In this document: positions 55,051 through 63,786 of the stretch, piece by piece
Position numbering within the stretch: position 1 is the first letter of the stretch
Layout: each line of letters opens with the position of its first letter
From: RBG-16-34-14 sp963798865
Lineage (GTDB): Bacteria; Bacteroidota; Ignavibacteria; Ignavibacteriales; Ignavibacteriaceae
DNA length: 64,000 nucleotides
Reading direction: 5' to 3'
Assembly (NCBI GenBank): GCA_963798865.1
Contig: CAWCVZ010000038.1
Location: 11,912-75,911 of the forward strand
Position numbers and translations under genes: made by a program
The notes under the pieces: model-generated
What the model was told of the DNA's origin: nothing
The model's input: only the letters and a program-made list of their open reading frames with translations
The model's database searches: none

Positions 55051-56109
55051 ATGGAAGGATTAAAGAGTTTACAGGAGCAACTTCCGGAGAGGGGATCCAC
55101 AGCAGATTACTTACAGGTATTTCAAAATTTTTCTACTGAAGAATTAGAAAAGATAAAATTACTTGCCGGAATATTTGGGATCGGAAACCAACAGCAGACT
55201 TCCAGAAAAGAAGCAACTGTTGAGCAGGGTTTTAGCGAATACAATAAACTCATAGAGTTTAATCTTTCAAAAAAATCTGTTGAGAGTGCAATGACTGCAG
55301 AGAGAAGATTTTTGGAATTCATTCCTGCAAACAGATCTTTAAATACAATAGAGAGAAAAGATGCTGAAAATTTATTGATGAAGATTTCTAAATCTGCTCC
55401 TCTTGGATGCTACAATTACCTCAAAGTGTACCGGACTATGTTCAATGTTTTTGTAGACTGGAATTATATAGCGGCGAATCCATTCTTAAAAGTAAAATTA
55501 CCTAAGCGGCAAAAAGAGGAACCGGTTGTGTTTAGCGATGAGCAGATCCGTGATGTTTGTGAAAGTCTGACAGCTAAAGGGAAGGATATTATAGCCGATA
55601 TGGTTCTGTTTGCGGTAGAATCGGGATTGAGATTGGATGAGGAGAATAATTTAAGGTGGTCCGATATTGATTTTAAGAATAAGGTTATAACGATAGGAAA
55701 TAAGCTGTTCAAAACTAAATCGATGAGAATAAGAAGGATTCCTTTCAATGAAAGAATGGAGCGGATATTACTTAGGAATTCCAATCGGCAGCAAAAGAAA
55801 GGCAACCCACCCCTTTATCCCCTCCCGGGAGGGGAAAGATCCGGATTTGTTTTTGTTCAAAGCAACGGGAAGCGGTATAAGAAAGATACTATTTCCAAGT
55901 CATTGAAAAAGGCAGTTACTGAAGCCGGGTTTCCGGATGAGCTGCACTGGCATTGTTTGAGGGCAACAGCAGCTACTCGATGGGCAAGTAATAAGGTACC
56001 AATATTTACTGTGTCTAAGCTGCTCGGGCATTCTTCTGTTAATGTAACTACCAGGTATTATGCGGGAATAGATTTAGAAGAATTGAGGGATGCGGTGAAT
56101 AGATTATAA
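55051..56109 (+). CDS. Tyrosine recombinase/integrase of the primase element
   Basis: 352 residues, intact. N-terminal SAM-like domain (GFSEYNKLIEFNLSKKSVES). Catalytic residues: Arg in AVESGLRLDEENNLRW, HWHCLRATAATRW (HxxR), LLGHSSVNVTTRYYAG (His and nucleophile Tyr). Between strands of the catalytic domain, residues ~250-265 read GNPPLYPLPGGERSG, encoded by a palindromic DNA repeat inserted in frame. No IntI-specific insertion is visible, so it is a mobile-element integrase, probably for the 53.7-59.4 kb element. Confidence 0.9.
   Translation: MEGLKSLQEQLPERGSTADYLQVFQNFSTEELEKIKLLAGIFGIGNQQQTSRKEATVEQGFSEYNKLIEFNLSKKSVESAMTAERRFLEFIPANRSLNTIERKDAENLLMKISKSAPLGCYNYLKVYRTMFNVFVDWNYIAANPFLKVKLPKRQKEEPVVFSDEQIRDVCESLTAKGKDIIADMVLFAVESGLRLDEENNLRWSDIDFKNKVITIGNKLFKTKSMRIRRIPFNERMERILLRNSNRQQKKGNPPLYPLPGGERSGFVFVQSNGKRYKKDTISKSLKKAVTEAGFPDELHWHCLRATAATRWASNKVPIFTVSKLLGHSSVNVTTRYYAGIDLEELRDAVNRL
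55806..55842. repeat. Palindromic element inside the integrase gene
   Basis: CCCCTCCCGGGAGGGG is a perfect palindrome flanked by CCACCCCTTTATC. It codes for PPLYPLPGGER in frame. Such coding palindromic elements are known in several bacteria. Confidence 0.7.
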
Positions 56110-56290
56110 AATTACATGATTACAAAAATTACAAGATTGCAAAATTACCTGCCTACGCTAAAGCTTCGGCAGGCACGCAAAATTACAAGATTGAATGAAT
56201 GGTTGGATGACGCTAAAATACAATTGTAATTAAATAGTCATTCAGCTTCGCTGTCATTTAATAGTCATTAAATTTTTAAAGGAATTTATT

Positions 56291-58810
56291 ATGAGTGTTT
56301 TTAGGGAAATGGCAAAAATTTATAAAATTAAAATGAATATGAATGTATTGCCTTTGAAAGGTAAGAGGCCGATGATTGTGTGGGATAGGTGGCAGACGGA
56401 TATTCAATCTGAAGATGATATTGAAAAGATGGTGTGGAAACATAGTACAGGTTTAGGCGGAATCCAGGGAATAAATGATTACCGATGTCTTGATCTTGAT
56501 GGTGTTGAGGATTTTAAAATAATTGAATTAATACTAAAGGATCTGGAATTGCCGGATAAATATCGATGGGTTGTGCAGAGTGGAAGTGGTAAGGGGTTTC
56601 ATATTTATATAAGAAGTACTCATACGGAAAATGAGAGAGTTTTTGAAAGGATTGGCGGTGAAAAGGCTGTTTATAAATTTAAAATGAAGTCCGTCTCTCA
56701 TTCTGAGAGCCGAGACAAGCCCGTCTCTCCTTCGGAGAACCAAAGCAAGCCCGTCTCTGATTCGGAGAGCCAAGGCAAGAAAGCAGATTACTGTAAGCAT
56801 ATTGAATTACGATGGATGAATTGTCAGACTACTTTGCCTCCTTCAAGGCATGAGAGCGGCGGCATTTATAATTTTTTTTATTATGACCCGATAGAGCAGC
56901 CAGCGTATGTGGAATTGGAGAAAGTTATTGATTGTTTGGAGAAATACTGTGTGATAGAAGGTCAAAGGTCAAAAGTCAAAAACATAAAAGAGCAAGTTCA
57001 AGTGCATGAGCAAGTTAAAGTAAAAATATTTTATGATAAGGGGAGGTTGGAAAGTGCTTTGGAATTTTTATCGAAGAATTTACCTAATGGCAGTTATGAG
57101 GAATGGTATAAAATAGGTTTTGCATTGGCTCCTTTAGGAAAGGCGGGAGAAAAGTATTTTGTGGATTTCAGTTTAAAGAATCCGAATTATAATGACAGTG
57201 AATTTGAATTGAGGAAAAAGTTTGAATCTTTTATAAAAGATTATGACGGAAGGGTGACTATAGGATCTATTTATCATATTGCTGAAATATATGGTTGGAA
57301 GAAGCCGTTAGTTAGATTCTGGTTTAGGGACAGCCGCAAGATAAAAATTTCCAGGATTCGTTTTAAGAAATTTTTAGAAAGCGAGGGTTTCTGCAGGTAT
57401 AAAATGGATCCGGTAAGCGGAGGAGGTGCTAATCATTTATTTGTAAGGATTGAAAATAATATTGTTGAAGAGATTGACAGTACAGATGTAAAAGAATTTG
57501 TAATGAATTACCTAGAGCGAATGCCTATTGAGGAATTGGAGGGGACAAACAGGAATGAAATAATAGACGCATTTATAAAATCAGCCGGTCAACTTTTCAC
57601 ACAGCAGTTTCTTGAGTTCTTAATTACCAGGAGAATTGAGTTCAATAAAGATACGCAGGATAAAGCCTATTTTTATTTTAAGAATGGATTTGTTGAAGTA
57701 GGACCTCTCCCCTGCCCTACACCAAATCATCAAGTGGGGCAAACGGAAAATGGAGCGGGCAGTACTAATAAAAAATTTTATGATTATAGTAAGCTGAACA
57801 AACACATCTGGAGAAAGCAAATAATAGGAAGGAACTTTGTTTTCAAAGGGGAAGATAAAGGCGTAGGTGGAGGAAGAAGTGTTTTTGAAGATTTTCTTTT
57901 TAATGTGTGCCGGAATGAAGTTAAAAGATATGAAGCGTTAAAGAACGGTATAGGTTATTTACTTCATAATTACAAAGATCCGTCAATTGCAAAAGCAGTT
58001 GTTTTTATAGATGAAAAGTTATCCGATGGAGCCTTTGGAAGGAGCGGCAAGGGACTGGTTATAAAATCAATCGGGCAAATTAGAAATGTAGTTGTTGAAG
58101 ATGGAAGAAATTTTAATCCTTCAAAGAATTTTGCCTTTCAAAGAGTAAAAGCCGATACGAATATTATTGGCTTCGAGGATATCAGGGCGAAATTTCCTTT
58201 TGAAAGATTATTCTCACTTATTACAGACGGTTGTGTTGTTGAGAGAAAAAATAAAGATGAGATCTTTATTCCCTTTAGCGAATCCCCAAAGATTGTTTTA
58301 AGCACCAACTTTTCAATCAGCGGAGTGGATGATTCTACTCTTGACCGACAGTTTATTATTGAGTTCTCGGATTACTATAATAAATCTCACCGACCGGTTG
58401 ATGATTTTGGAAAGCCTTTCTTCAGCAGCTGGAATGAGAGTGAATGGAGTGATTTCGATAATTTTATGATCGGCTGTCTGCAGATGTATCTGACCAATGG
58501 GCTGGTAGCTTATGAGTATATCAATTTGGAAATGAAAAGGCTGATCGATGAGACTTGTCCGGAGTTTGTGGAATTTGCCGAAGTGATTGAACTGGGAAAA
58601 GAGTATGAGAAAAAGGAACTGTTTGAAAATTTTAAGAAGGAGTATGAGGAATTCGATCCGGCAAATGGTACGAGCAAGTTGACGCAGAGTAAGTTTAGCC
58701 GATGGCTGAAGATATGGGGGAAGGTGAAGAGGATGGAAGTAACGGAAAGTAAATCCGGGAGTAAGAGGAATATCAAGTTTGTTGAGAAGGAGAAGAAGAA
58801 GGTGGCGTAA
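56291..58810 (+). CDS. Primase-polymerase/D5-like helicase replication protein
   Basis: 839 residues, intact. The N-terminal part (~1-150) resembles a primase-polymerase: LPLKGKRPMIVWDRWQ, CLDLDGVED (catalytic acidic motif), GSGKGFHIYIR. A middle stretch (~134-160) consists of three near-copies of PVSxSE. Residues ~500-780 are a DUF5906/D5-type helicase: Walker A GAFGRSGKGLVIKS, IIGFEDIRAKFPFE (Walker B), KIVLSTNFSI and DRQFIIEF. It starts replication of the mobile element. Its place 180 bp after the integrase matches phage-plasmid or integrative elements. Confidence 0.85.
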   Translation: MSVFREMAKIYKIKMNMNVLPLKGKRPMIVWDRWQTDIQSEDDIEKMVWKHSTGLGGIQGINDYRCLDLDGVEDFKIIELILKDLELPDKYRWVVQSGSGKGFHIYIRSTHTENERVFERIGGEKAVYKFKMKSVSHSESRDKPVSPSENQSKPVSDSESQGKKADYCKHIELRWMNCQTTLPPSRHESGGIYNFFYYDPIEQPAYVELEKVIDCLEKYCVIEGQRSKVKNIKEQVQVHEQVKVKIFYDKGRLESALEFLSKNLPNGSYEEWYKIGFALAPLGKAGEKYFVDFSLKNPNYNDSEFELRKKFESFIKDYDGRVTIGSIYHIAEIYGWKKPLVRFWFRDSRKIKISRIRFKKFLESEGFCRYKMDPVSGGGANHLFVRIENNIVEEIDSTDVKEFVMNYLERMPIEELEGTNRNEIIDAFIKSAGQLFTQQFLEFLITRRIEFNKDTQDKAYFYFKNGFVEVGPLPCPTPNHQVGQTENGAGSTNKKFYDYSKLNKHIWRKQIIGRNFVFKGEDKGVGGGRSVFEDFLFNVCRNEVKRYEALKNGIGYLLHNYKDPSIAKAVVFIDEKLSDGAFGRSGKGLVIKSIGQIRNVVVEDGRNFNPSKNFAFQRVKADTNIIGFEDIRAKFPFERLFSLITDGCVVERKNKDEIFIPFSESPKIVLSTNFSISGVDDSTLDRQFIIEFSDYYNKSHRPVDDFGKPFFSSWNESEWSDFDNFMIGCLQMYLTNGLVAYEYINLEMKRLIDETCPEFVEFAEVIELGKEYEKKELFENFKKEYEEFDPANGTSKLTQSKFSRWLKIWGKVKRMEVTESKSGSKRNIKFVEKEKKKVA
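56691..56786 (+). repeat. In-frame tandem repeat in the primase gene
   Basis: Three imperfect copies of a ~33-bp unit (CCCGTCTCTGATTCGGAGAG then CCAAGGCAAG), each with a palindromic CTCTNNTTCGGAGAG core, translated as three VS-SE-QxK units. Confidence 0.7.
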
Positions 58811-59127
58811 TTAGGATGGTGGTAGGTTGTGGGTTGTGGGTTGTGGGAAATTTGGAGGTGGGTTGTGGGTGGTGGGTTGTTGTCAAGGGGAGATTGTTGT
58901 TTGTTGTATGTTGTTTGTGGTTGCTAATTTCAATCGGGTAAAAAGGATTTGGACAGTTTGGTCTGCCTTCATTGCATTACGGCAGATAAAACGGAAATAA
59001 TGGCGATTTTCAATCGGTTAAAGGTATTTGGACACTTTGGACGGAAATTATGGCGGTTTTCAATCGGTCAGGAGAAATATTATAAAAAGTGTCCATTTAA
59101 ATATTCAAATAAAGAGGGTTAAACAGT
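58811..59127. other. Intergenic with repeats; possible origin region
   Basis: GGTTGTGGGT repeats (58820-58920), then three copies of CAATCGGTTAAA-type motifs each followed by TTTGGACA (58930-59070). These are inverted relatives of the GTGTCCAAAGTGTCCAAA motif found at 41206, 46685 and 50452. Next to a replication gene this may be an origin or att region. Confidence 0.45.
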
Positions 59128-59406
59128 ATGATTTATATGTGGCAAGAGGAAAGGGGGAAGTCTTTTTATCGTTTCCAAACTACGAATAGGAAAGCTGCTG
59201 AGAAGATGAAGAGGAGGGAAAAGTTTAGGTTGATCGGGAAAGGGTTGAATTGTGAGTTGTGGGTATTTAGGACTGTTTTTGAAAGAACGGATATTGCAAA
59301 GAAAGCATTGAAAACCTTATCAGGCGGAAAGGTGGAATTTGCGAAGGATGAGGAGATTTTTTATGCTAGGGTAAATAATATGGCTGAGGAAAAAATCGAG
59401 GCTTAG
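59128..59406 (+). CDS. Hypothetical mobile-element protein
   Basis: 92 residues, basic, no known motif (RFQTTNRKAAEKMKRREKF, FYARVNNMAEE). It follows the primase gene with repeats between. Function unknown. Confidence 0.55.
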   Translation: MIYMWQEERGKSFYRFQTTNRKAAEKMKRREKFRLIGKGLNCELWVFRTVFERTDIAKKALKTLSGGKVEFAKDEEIFYARVNNMAEEKIEA

Positions 59407-59779
59407 AAATGAAATTTAGGGGAGAAAGCTACGCCATGCTGCATAGGAAAATAAGTGCTGAAGTTGTTGCACGTGAATTTATAAATCGAGCAGATGAATA
59501 ACCTTCAACCAAAAATAATTGAAGTTCCTTATTCTAACTTTTTGATAAATGATTACCGGGAATTTTGGTAGACATAAACAAGCTGTCCGTTTACCATAAC
59601 CTACCATCTGTTGCCTTACTCTTTAAGTTCATAAGTTAAATACATATTCTTGCATAAAGATACTGTAATCTTTTGCTGCGAGAAATAAAATGAGTTTTTA
59701 ACTGCCGGAGAAACAATCATTGTTCAAGACCAAGTATATTTTTAAGATTGACATGAATACCAATAAAGGAGAGAATAAA
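59407..59779. other. Intergenic
   Basis: Contains GGGAGAAAGCTACGCCATGC, also seen in related form at 60685-60715, and the AAAGGAGAG ribosome-binding site of the DUF4386 gene. No gene. Confidence 0.4.
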
Positions 59780-60490
59780 ATGAGAACCACAATCATCGAT
59801 TTATCATTACGCAAGACTGCAAGACTTGCCGGCTTCTTGTATCTTATTTGGATAATTACAGGTCTCTACGGCATTTTCTTTATACCATCCCAAACTATTG
59901 TAAGTGGTGATGCTGCCGCCACAGCCAATAAGATTATCGCCAACGAGTTTTTATTTCGAACAAGCATAGTTAATGATATTATCAGCAGCACCATTTGGGT
60001 ATTTATTGTAATGACTTTGTATCGATTGTTTAAACAGGTAAATGGGCATCAGGTTAAACTTATGGTTGTATTGGTGATTGTGCAAATTCCCGCCGTTTTT
60101 TTTATGGAGGCGTTAAGTATTACTTCCTTGATGATTTTTAAAGGTGAAATATTGAAATCATTCGAACTTAGTCAAAGGCAAGATCTGGCGATGCTATTTC
60201 TTAAAATTAATGATTACGGGTCACTTACATTAGAAATGTTTTGGGGCCTTTGGCTTTTACCATTTGGTCAATTGGTGTATAAGTCAGGTTTTATTCCCCG
60301 TATATTAGGAATATATCTAATTATCAACGGAATCGCTTACATTTTGATGTCAATTACATTTCTTCTATTGCCCGGTTACAAGGCATTATTAATGCCATAT
60401 ACATATCCTCTATTATTTGGAGAGGTAGCAATAATGCTATGGCTATTAATTAAAGGTGTGAAAGAACCTAAAATAAAATTTGAAAATTGA
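59780..60490 (+). CDS. DUF4386 family membrane protein
   Basis: 236 residues from ATG 59780 (MRTTIIDLSLRKTARLAGFL); AGGAG 8 nt upstream decides it over ATGs further upstream. Six hydrophobic helices. Family features are RKTARLAGFLYLIWIITG, DAAATANKI, LFRTSIVNDII and a GLWLLPFGQLVYKSGFIPRI segment. Function of DUF4386 is unknown; integral membrane protein. Not clearly related to its neighbours. Confidence 0.85.
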   Translation: MRTTIIDLSLRKTARLAGFLYLIWIITGLYGIFFIPSQTIVSGDAAATANKIIANEFLFRTSIVNDIISSTIWVFIVMTLYRLFKQVNGHQVKLMVVLVIVQIPAVFFMEALSITSLMIFKGEILKSFELSQRQDLAMLFLKINDYGSLTLEMFWGLWLLPFGQLVYKSGFIPRILGIYLIINGIAYILMSITFLLLPGYKALLMPYTYPLLFGEVAIMLWLLIKGVKEPKIKFEN

Positions 60491-60830
60491 TTTATTAAAG
60501 TAAGAGAAGAAATCCATATTAGAAAAAAATGAAATGACAAATAGAAATATTAAAATTATTTTCATGACCGTAACTATTTTCATTACGAAGGCGTTTGCCG
60601 GATGAACATTTACCTTCTTCTATTTATTTATTTCATGATGTATGTTCTTGTAGGATTGAAAATGGATCTGCTTAGAGGGGAAATTTAGAGGAAAAAGCTA
60701 CGCTATGCTGTAGTTATTTTTTGTACCTGAGAAGATTAAAATAATTACTTTGAGCTTGGGAATTTGTATAGTTACATTTATCTTTAAATAATATTAAATT
60801 TAATCAAGTATATTGTGAGGTTATAAAATT
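60491..60830. other. Intergenic before the PIN toxin-antitoxin pair
   Basis: Contains a hairpin-like repeat AAAAAGCTACGCTATGCTGT (60692-60711) followed by a T-rich stretch. No gene. Confidence 0.4.
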
Positions 60831-61037
60831 ATGACGACTCAAAGGTTAAAGTTAAAAGATATTGAAAAAAAGAAATTAAAAGAGATACTACAAACTGTAT
60901 CAACTAAAAAACAAGTGTTAACGATTCAGTTACCAAATGGCGATGAAGTAATTATTCAACCCAAATTATCTCTTAAACCTTTGCCTGCTTTAGAAGGATT
61001 TGTTCCTGAAGGATGGAAAGAAGATATTTATAAATGA
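60831..61037 (+). CDS. Antitoxin-like protein of the PIN pair
   Basis: 68 residues: basic N-terminus (MTTQRLKLKDIEKKKLKEIL), a short beta-rich middle, and the C-terminal PALEGFVPEGWKEDIY, an end typical of toxin-neutralising tails. It precedes and overlaps the PIN gene by 4 nt (ATGA), so translation is coupled. It should bind the PIN active site and the promoter. Family not exactly known. Confidence 0.75.
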   Translation: MTTQRLKLKDIEKKKLKEILQTVSTKKQVLTIQLPNGDEVIIQPKLSLKPLPALEGFVPEGWKEDIYK

Positions 61038-61510
61038 AGAAAAATAAACAAGTCTTACTTGATGCAGGAGTGTTTATTGGAGCATTGCTAAAAGGAGATT
61101 CGAGACACAATGAAGCACGTGTAATTGTAGAGAAAGCCAGAACGGGAGAATTATTAACATGTACGACAACTAGCATATTGAGTGAAGTATATGCTGCATT
61201 GACCTGGGTAAAAGCTCAGCCGCCACATAGTCCGGCAGAAGCAGCTAATGCGGTGCAATTATTAATAGAATCACCTTCCCAAATTGACATCATATCCGAT
61301 GGATTCAAGGTTAGTATGAAGATGTTGGAAATATCTGAGAAGTACAATTTAACGGCGCGCAGAATTCATGATGCAAGGCATGCAGCTACTGCTCTAATTA
61401 ATAATGTTACATCCATTTATACTTATGATATTTCCGATTGGAAAGTATTTGAACCGGAAGGCTTAACTATTATTGGACCGCCAAGTGTATTAGAGCCGGT
61501 ACATTTATAA
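61034..61510 (+). CDS. PIN-domain ribonuclease toxin (VapC-like)
   Basis: 158 residues. The four PIN acidic residues are visible: LLDAGVFIGALLKGD (Asp), LSEVYAALTW (Glu), RIHDARHAATALINN (Asp) and YTYDISDWKVF (Asp). VapC-type toxins cut tRNA or rRNA when the antitoxin is lost, which keeps mobile DNA in the cell or acts in phage defence. Type II pair with the preceding gene; it lies near the island integrase, fitting a maintenance role. Confidence 0.85.
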   Translation: MKKNKQVLLDAGVFIGALLKGDSRHNEARVIVEKARTGELLTCTTTSILSEVYAALTWVKAQPPHSPAEAANAVQLLIESPSQIDIISDGFKVSMKMLEISEKYNLTARRIHDARHAATALINNVTSIYTYDISDWKVFEPEGLTIIGPPSVLEPVHL

Positions 61511-61629
61511 CTTGAATAAATGAGTCGTTCTTCGTAAATATGTTTTAAAGGGGTAGTTTCTTTCGTTCAGAAATGAAAGATTTTAAAAAGTAAATAATAA
61601 ATAAAAGCCTTGAAACCAAGGCTTTTGAA

Positions 61630-62681
61630 TCAAAGTAAATTAACTGCCTGACTAAGATTTTCTTGTTGTAAATGACTATATATTTGAGTTGTTTTAATAT
61701 TTCCATGGCCAAGCAGTTCTTTAACAGCGTAAAGGGAAATTCCTCTTTGAACTAATGCAGAGGCAAAGGAATGCCTGAGAGAATGAAAGTGAATTTTATC
61801 ATTTAATTTTGCCGCTCTAACTCCTTTTTAAATTGTTTACTTACAAAATCTTCATTTAATTTAATGTTCTCTCCCGAAGGGACAGGATATCTATAAAAGA
61901 CAAGAGCATTTTGAAACTTGCCTAATTGAAAACGAGTTTGCAAAACGTCTTGAACTTTTTTATGAATAGGGATTATTCTTTCTCGTTTATTTTTAGAATT
62001 AAATTCATTTGAGTTTTTTATAGTAATGATATCCTGATTAAGATTAATCCAATTCCATTTCATATTTAACAATTCACCTAACCGCATTCCGGTGTAAAAG
62101 GCAGTTGTGAAGATATCTTTCATAAGCTGCATTTCTGTTTTATTAAGAATTTCAATCAATTCACTTTCTGAAATGAAAACCGGAAATGATTTCGGAACTT
62201 TAGGTGTTTTAATTTTATCAAAAGGATTAACTTCAATGTAATTCCAAACAACAGCTTTATTAAAAGCCGCTTTCAAAGTTCGATAATAAAGAGAGGCTGA
62301 ATGTTTTGAACTGGCTGAGGCTGTGGATATAAATTGATCAATAATTCTTGTTGAAATTATTTGAAGAGGCATATCCGGAATATTTTTCTGTAAAGCCATA
62401 AAAGAAGGTTTAACAGCTTTTTTGTAATATTTTTCAGAATAGGTATTGTTTACATATATTTTATACTCGTCGTAAAAATTGCTTAATTTTATAGAAATTT
62501 TTTTCTCCTTCGGTTCTTCCAAATCAGATTTATTTTCTTTCAACTCCGGTATAAAAGATTTGAGGAACTTTTCTGCTTCTTTTTTATCAGAAGTTCTTGT
62601 AGATTTTTTTGTTCTTTTACCATGAACAAAATAAACAACTTGGTAGTAAGGGGACTTGTAATCCGGCGGTATTATGAACAT
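61630..62681 (-). pseudogene. Island tyrosine integrase at tRNA-Asp, one frameshift
   Basis: Start ATG 62681 (MFIIPPDYKSPYYQVVYFVH) with GGAAGGAG upstream. The main frame runs to 61803 with TAFYTGMRLGELLNMKWNWI (catalytic Arg). The rest continues in the -1 frame from about 61820: HFHSLRHSFASALVQRGISL (HxLRH), ELLGHGNIKTTQIYSHL (His, nucleophile Tyr), stop at 61630. Total ~350 residues. The gene reads away from the tRNA-Asp fragment, as island integrases do. The frameshift near GAGCGGCAAAA would make the island unable to excise, unless it is a sequence error. Confidence 0.85.
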
Positions 62682-62764
62682 TTTTGATACTCCTTCCGGA
62701 TGTACCGACAATTGTACCGACAGCCCAAAAGCATGGAAAAGAAAGCAAGAAGTCAAGAATCCCA

Positions 62765-62811
62765 CTGCCTGTCACGCAGGAGGTCGCGAGTTCGAGTCTC
62801 GTCGGCCCCGC
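62765..62811 (+). tRNA. 3' half of tRNA-Asp (GTC), attachment site
   Basis: CTGCCTGTCACGCAGG (anticodon arm, loop CTGTCAC) followed by GCGAGTTCGAGTCTCGT (T arm) and CGGCCCCG (acceptor 3' strand). The 5' half is missing. This is the direct-repeat end left by an island inserted into tRNA-Asp; the complete tRNA should lie beyond the left end of the window. Confidence 0.9.
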
Positions 62812-62849
62812 TAAAAAAGCTTCAAATCGATGATTTTGAAGCTTTTTTT
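62812..62849 (+). terminator. Terminator of the tRNA-Asp locus
   Basis: AAAAAGCTTCAAA and TTTTGAAGCTTTTT pair around a 7-8-nt loop, with T-run. It directly follows the tRNA 3' end, so the original chromosomal side lies to the right. Confidence 0.85.
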
Positions 62850-62964
62850 ATTTTCTTAAAATGAGAATTCACCTAAACTAATCAAAATTAACCAGAAATA
62901 TTCCGAATTTGGGCACCCGAAAAATAGGGATACGACTTGTTATCGACTGAATTTGAATCGTGGT

Positions 62965-63786
62965 TCAGAGAATTGGAGGCGCTAGCGTTCCATCGGACCA
63001 TTTTCCAACCCAGACCATGAAAACAGTCGCTCCCACTTGAGAGTCATACGACGCTAAAACCGGTGAATCCAGCATATTAGCCCCCCAGCTTTTCGCCGCT
63101 TTGCCCGGAAGATAGAACATTAGATGTGGATGCCAGCTTTTGCCTCTATCATTTAAGTATTGCTGCTTCGACATCATGTAGCACATGGCTCCGGATTCTA
63201 GGGCGGGTAGCTCTTTTTTATCGAACGCTGATGCGATCACTCGCTTGATCTCAGATTTCGATTTTCCTTCCAGCACCAGCTTAGTTTTCATAAGATCGAA
63301 AGACAAATAAGTGCTTGCTGCCTGTGGGTTAAAACAAATAGGCGCACGTATTTTTGAATTCCAAAATTCCGGGTCATCGGTTTGCATTGTCCATGAACGT
63401 TCCACTATGCAAACAAAGCCATTCGTACCCTTTGCCGCTATTGTATACCCTGTCCGCCCTAATACCATCACCTCAGCTTTGTCTGAAACCGATGGTGGAG
63501 CTGCACTGCGAGCGAGCGCAATTTCAGTATTCTTGTCCCCTATCAGGTACTCATTGAGAGGAGCCATAACTGTATAGAGAGTCTTCTCCGTCTGTACTTG
63601 TTCCAAGGAGGTTGCGCTCGGTGAGAGTACCAGAATAAGTAAAGCTAAAGCAATGATCCCGGGATTATTATGCATCAGTTTATTTTTAATCCCCGAAACC
63701 ATTTCATAAATGCTTTTTGCCGGATTGTAATGCCGGTATTTCTCCAAGCGAGTCCTTCGGACAAACCAATTAATTGGATTTTTCAT
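62965..63786 (-). CDS. Hypothetical exported protein
   Basis: 273 residues from ATG 63786, with GGAGGT upstream. A hydrophobic helix near residues 40-58 (NNPGIIALALLILVLS) follows a long basic N-terminus, so it is exported or membrane-anchored. The rest has KTLYTVMAPLNEYL, GFVCIVERSW with EFWNSKIRAPICFNP, and MCYMMSKQQYLND. Its base composition is clearly higher in GC than the island genes. I do not recognise the family. It lies on the presumed chromosomal side of the att site. Confidence 0.6.
   Translation of the reverse strand: MKNPINWFVRRTRLEKYRHYNPAKSIYEMVSGIKNKLMHNNPGIIALALLILVLSPSATSLEQVQTEKTLYTVMAPLNEYLIGDKNTEIALARSAAPPSVSDKAEVMVLGRTGYTIAAKGTNGFVCIVERSWTMQTDDPEFWNSKIRAPICFNPQAASTYLSFDLMKTKLVLEGKSKSEIKRVIASAFDKKELPALESGAMCYMMSKQQYLNDRGKSWHPHLMFYLPGKAAKSWGANMLDSPVLASYDSQVGATVFMVWVGKWSDGTLAPPIL

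Noticed and set aside
55051..56109. Integron integrase IntI for the cassette arrays
   Set aside because: No IntI-specific additional segment near the patch III region is visible and it is linked to excisionase and primase genes of another element.
63311..63577. Plus-strand ORFs of 88 and 67 codons at the right end
   Set aside because: Antisense shadows of the exported protein gene at 62965-63786.
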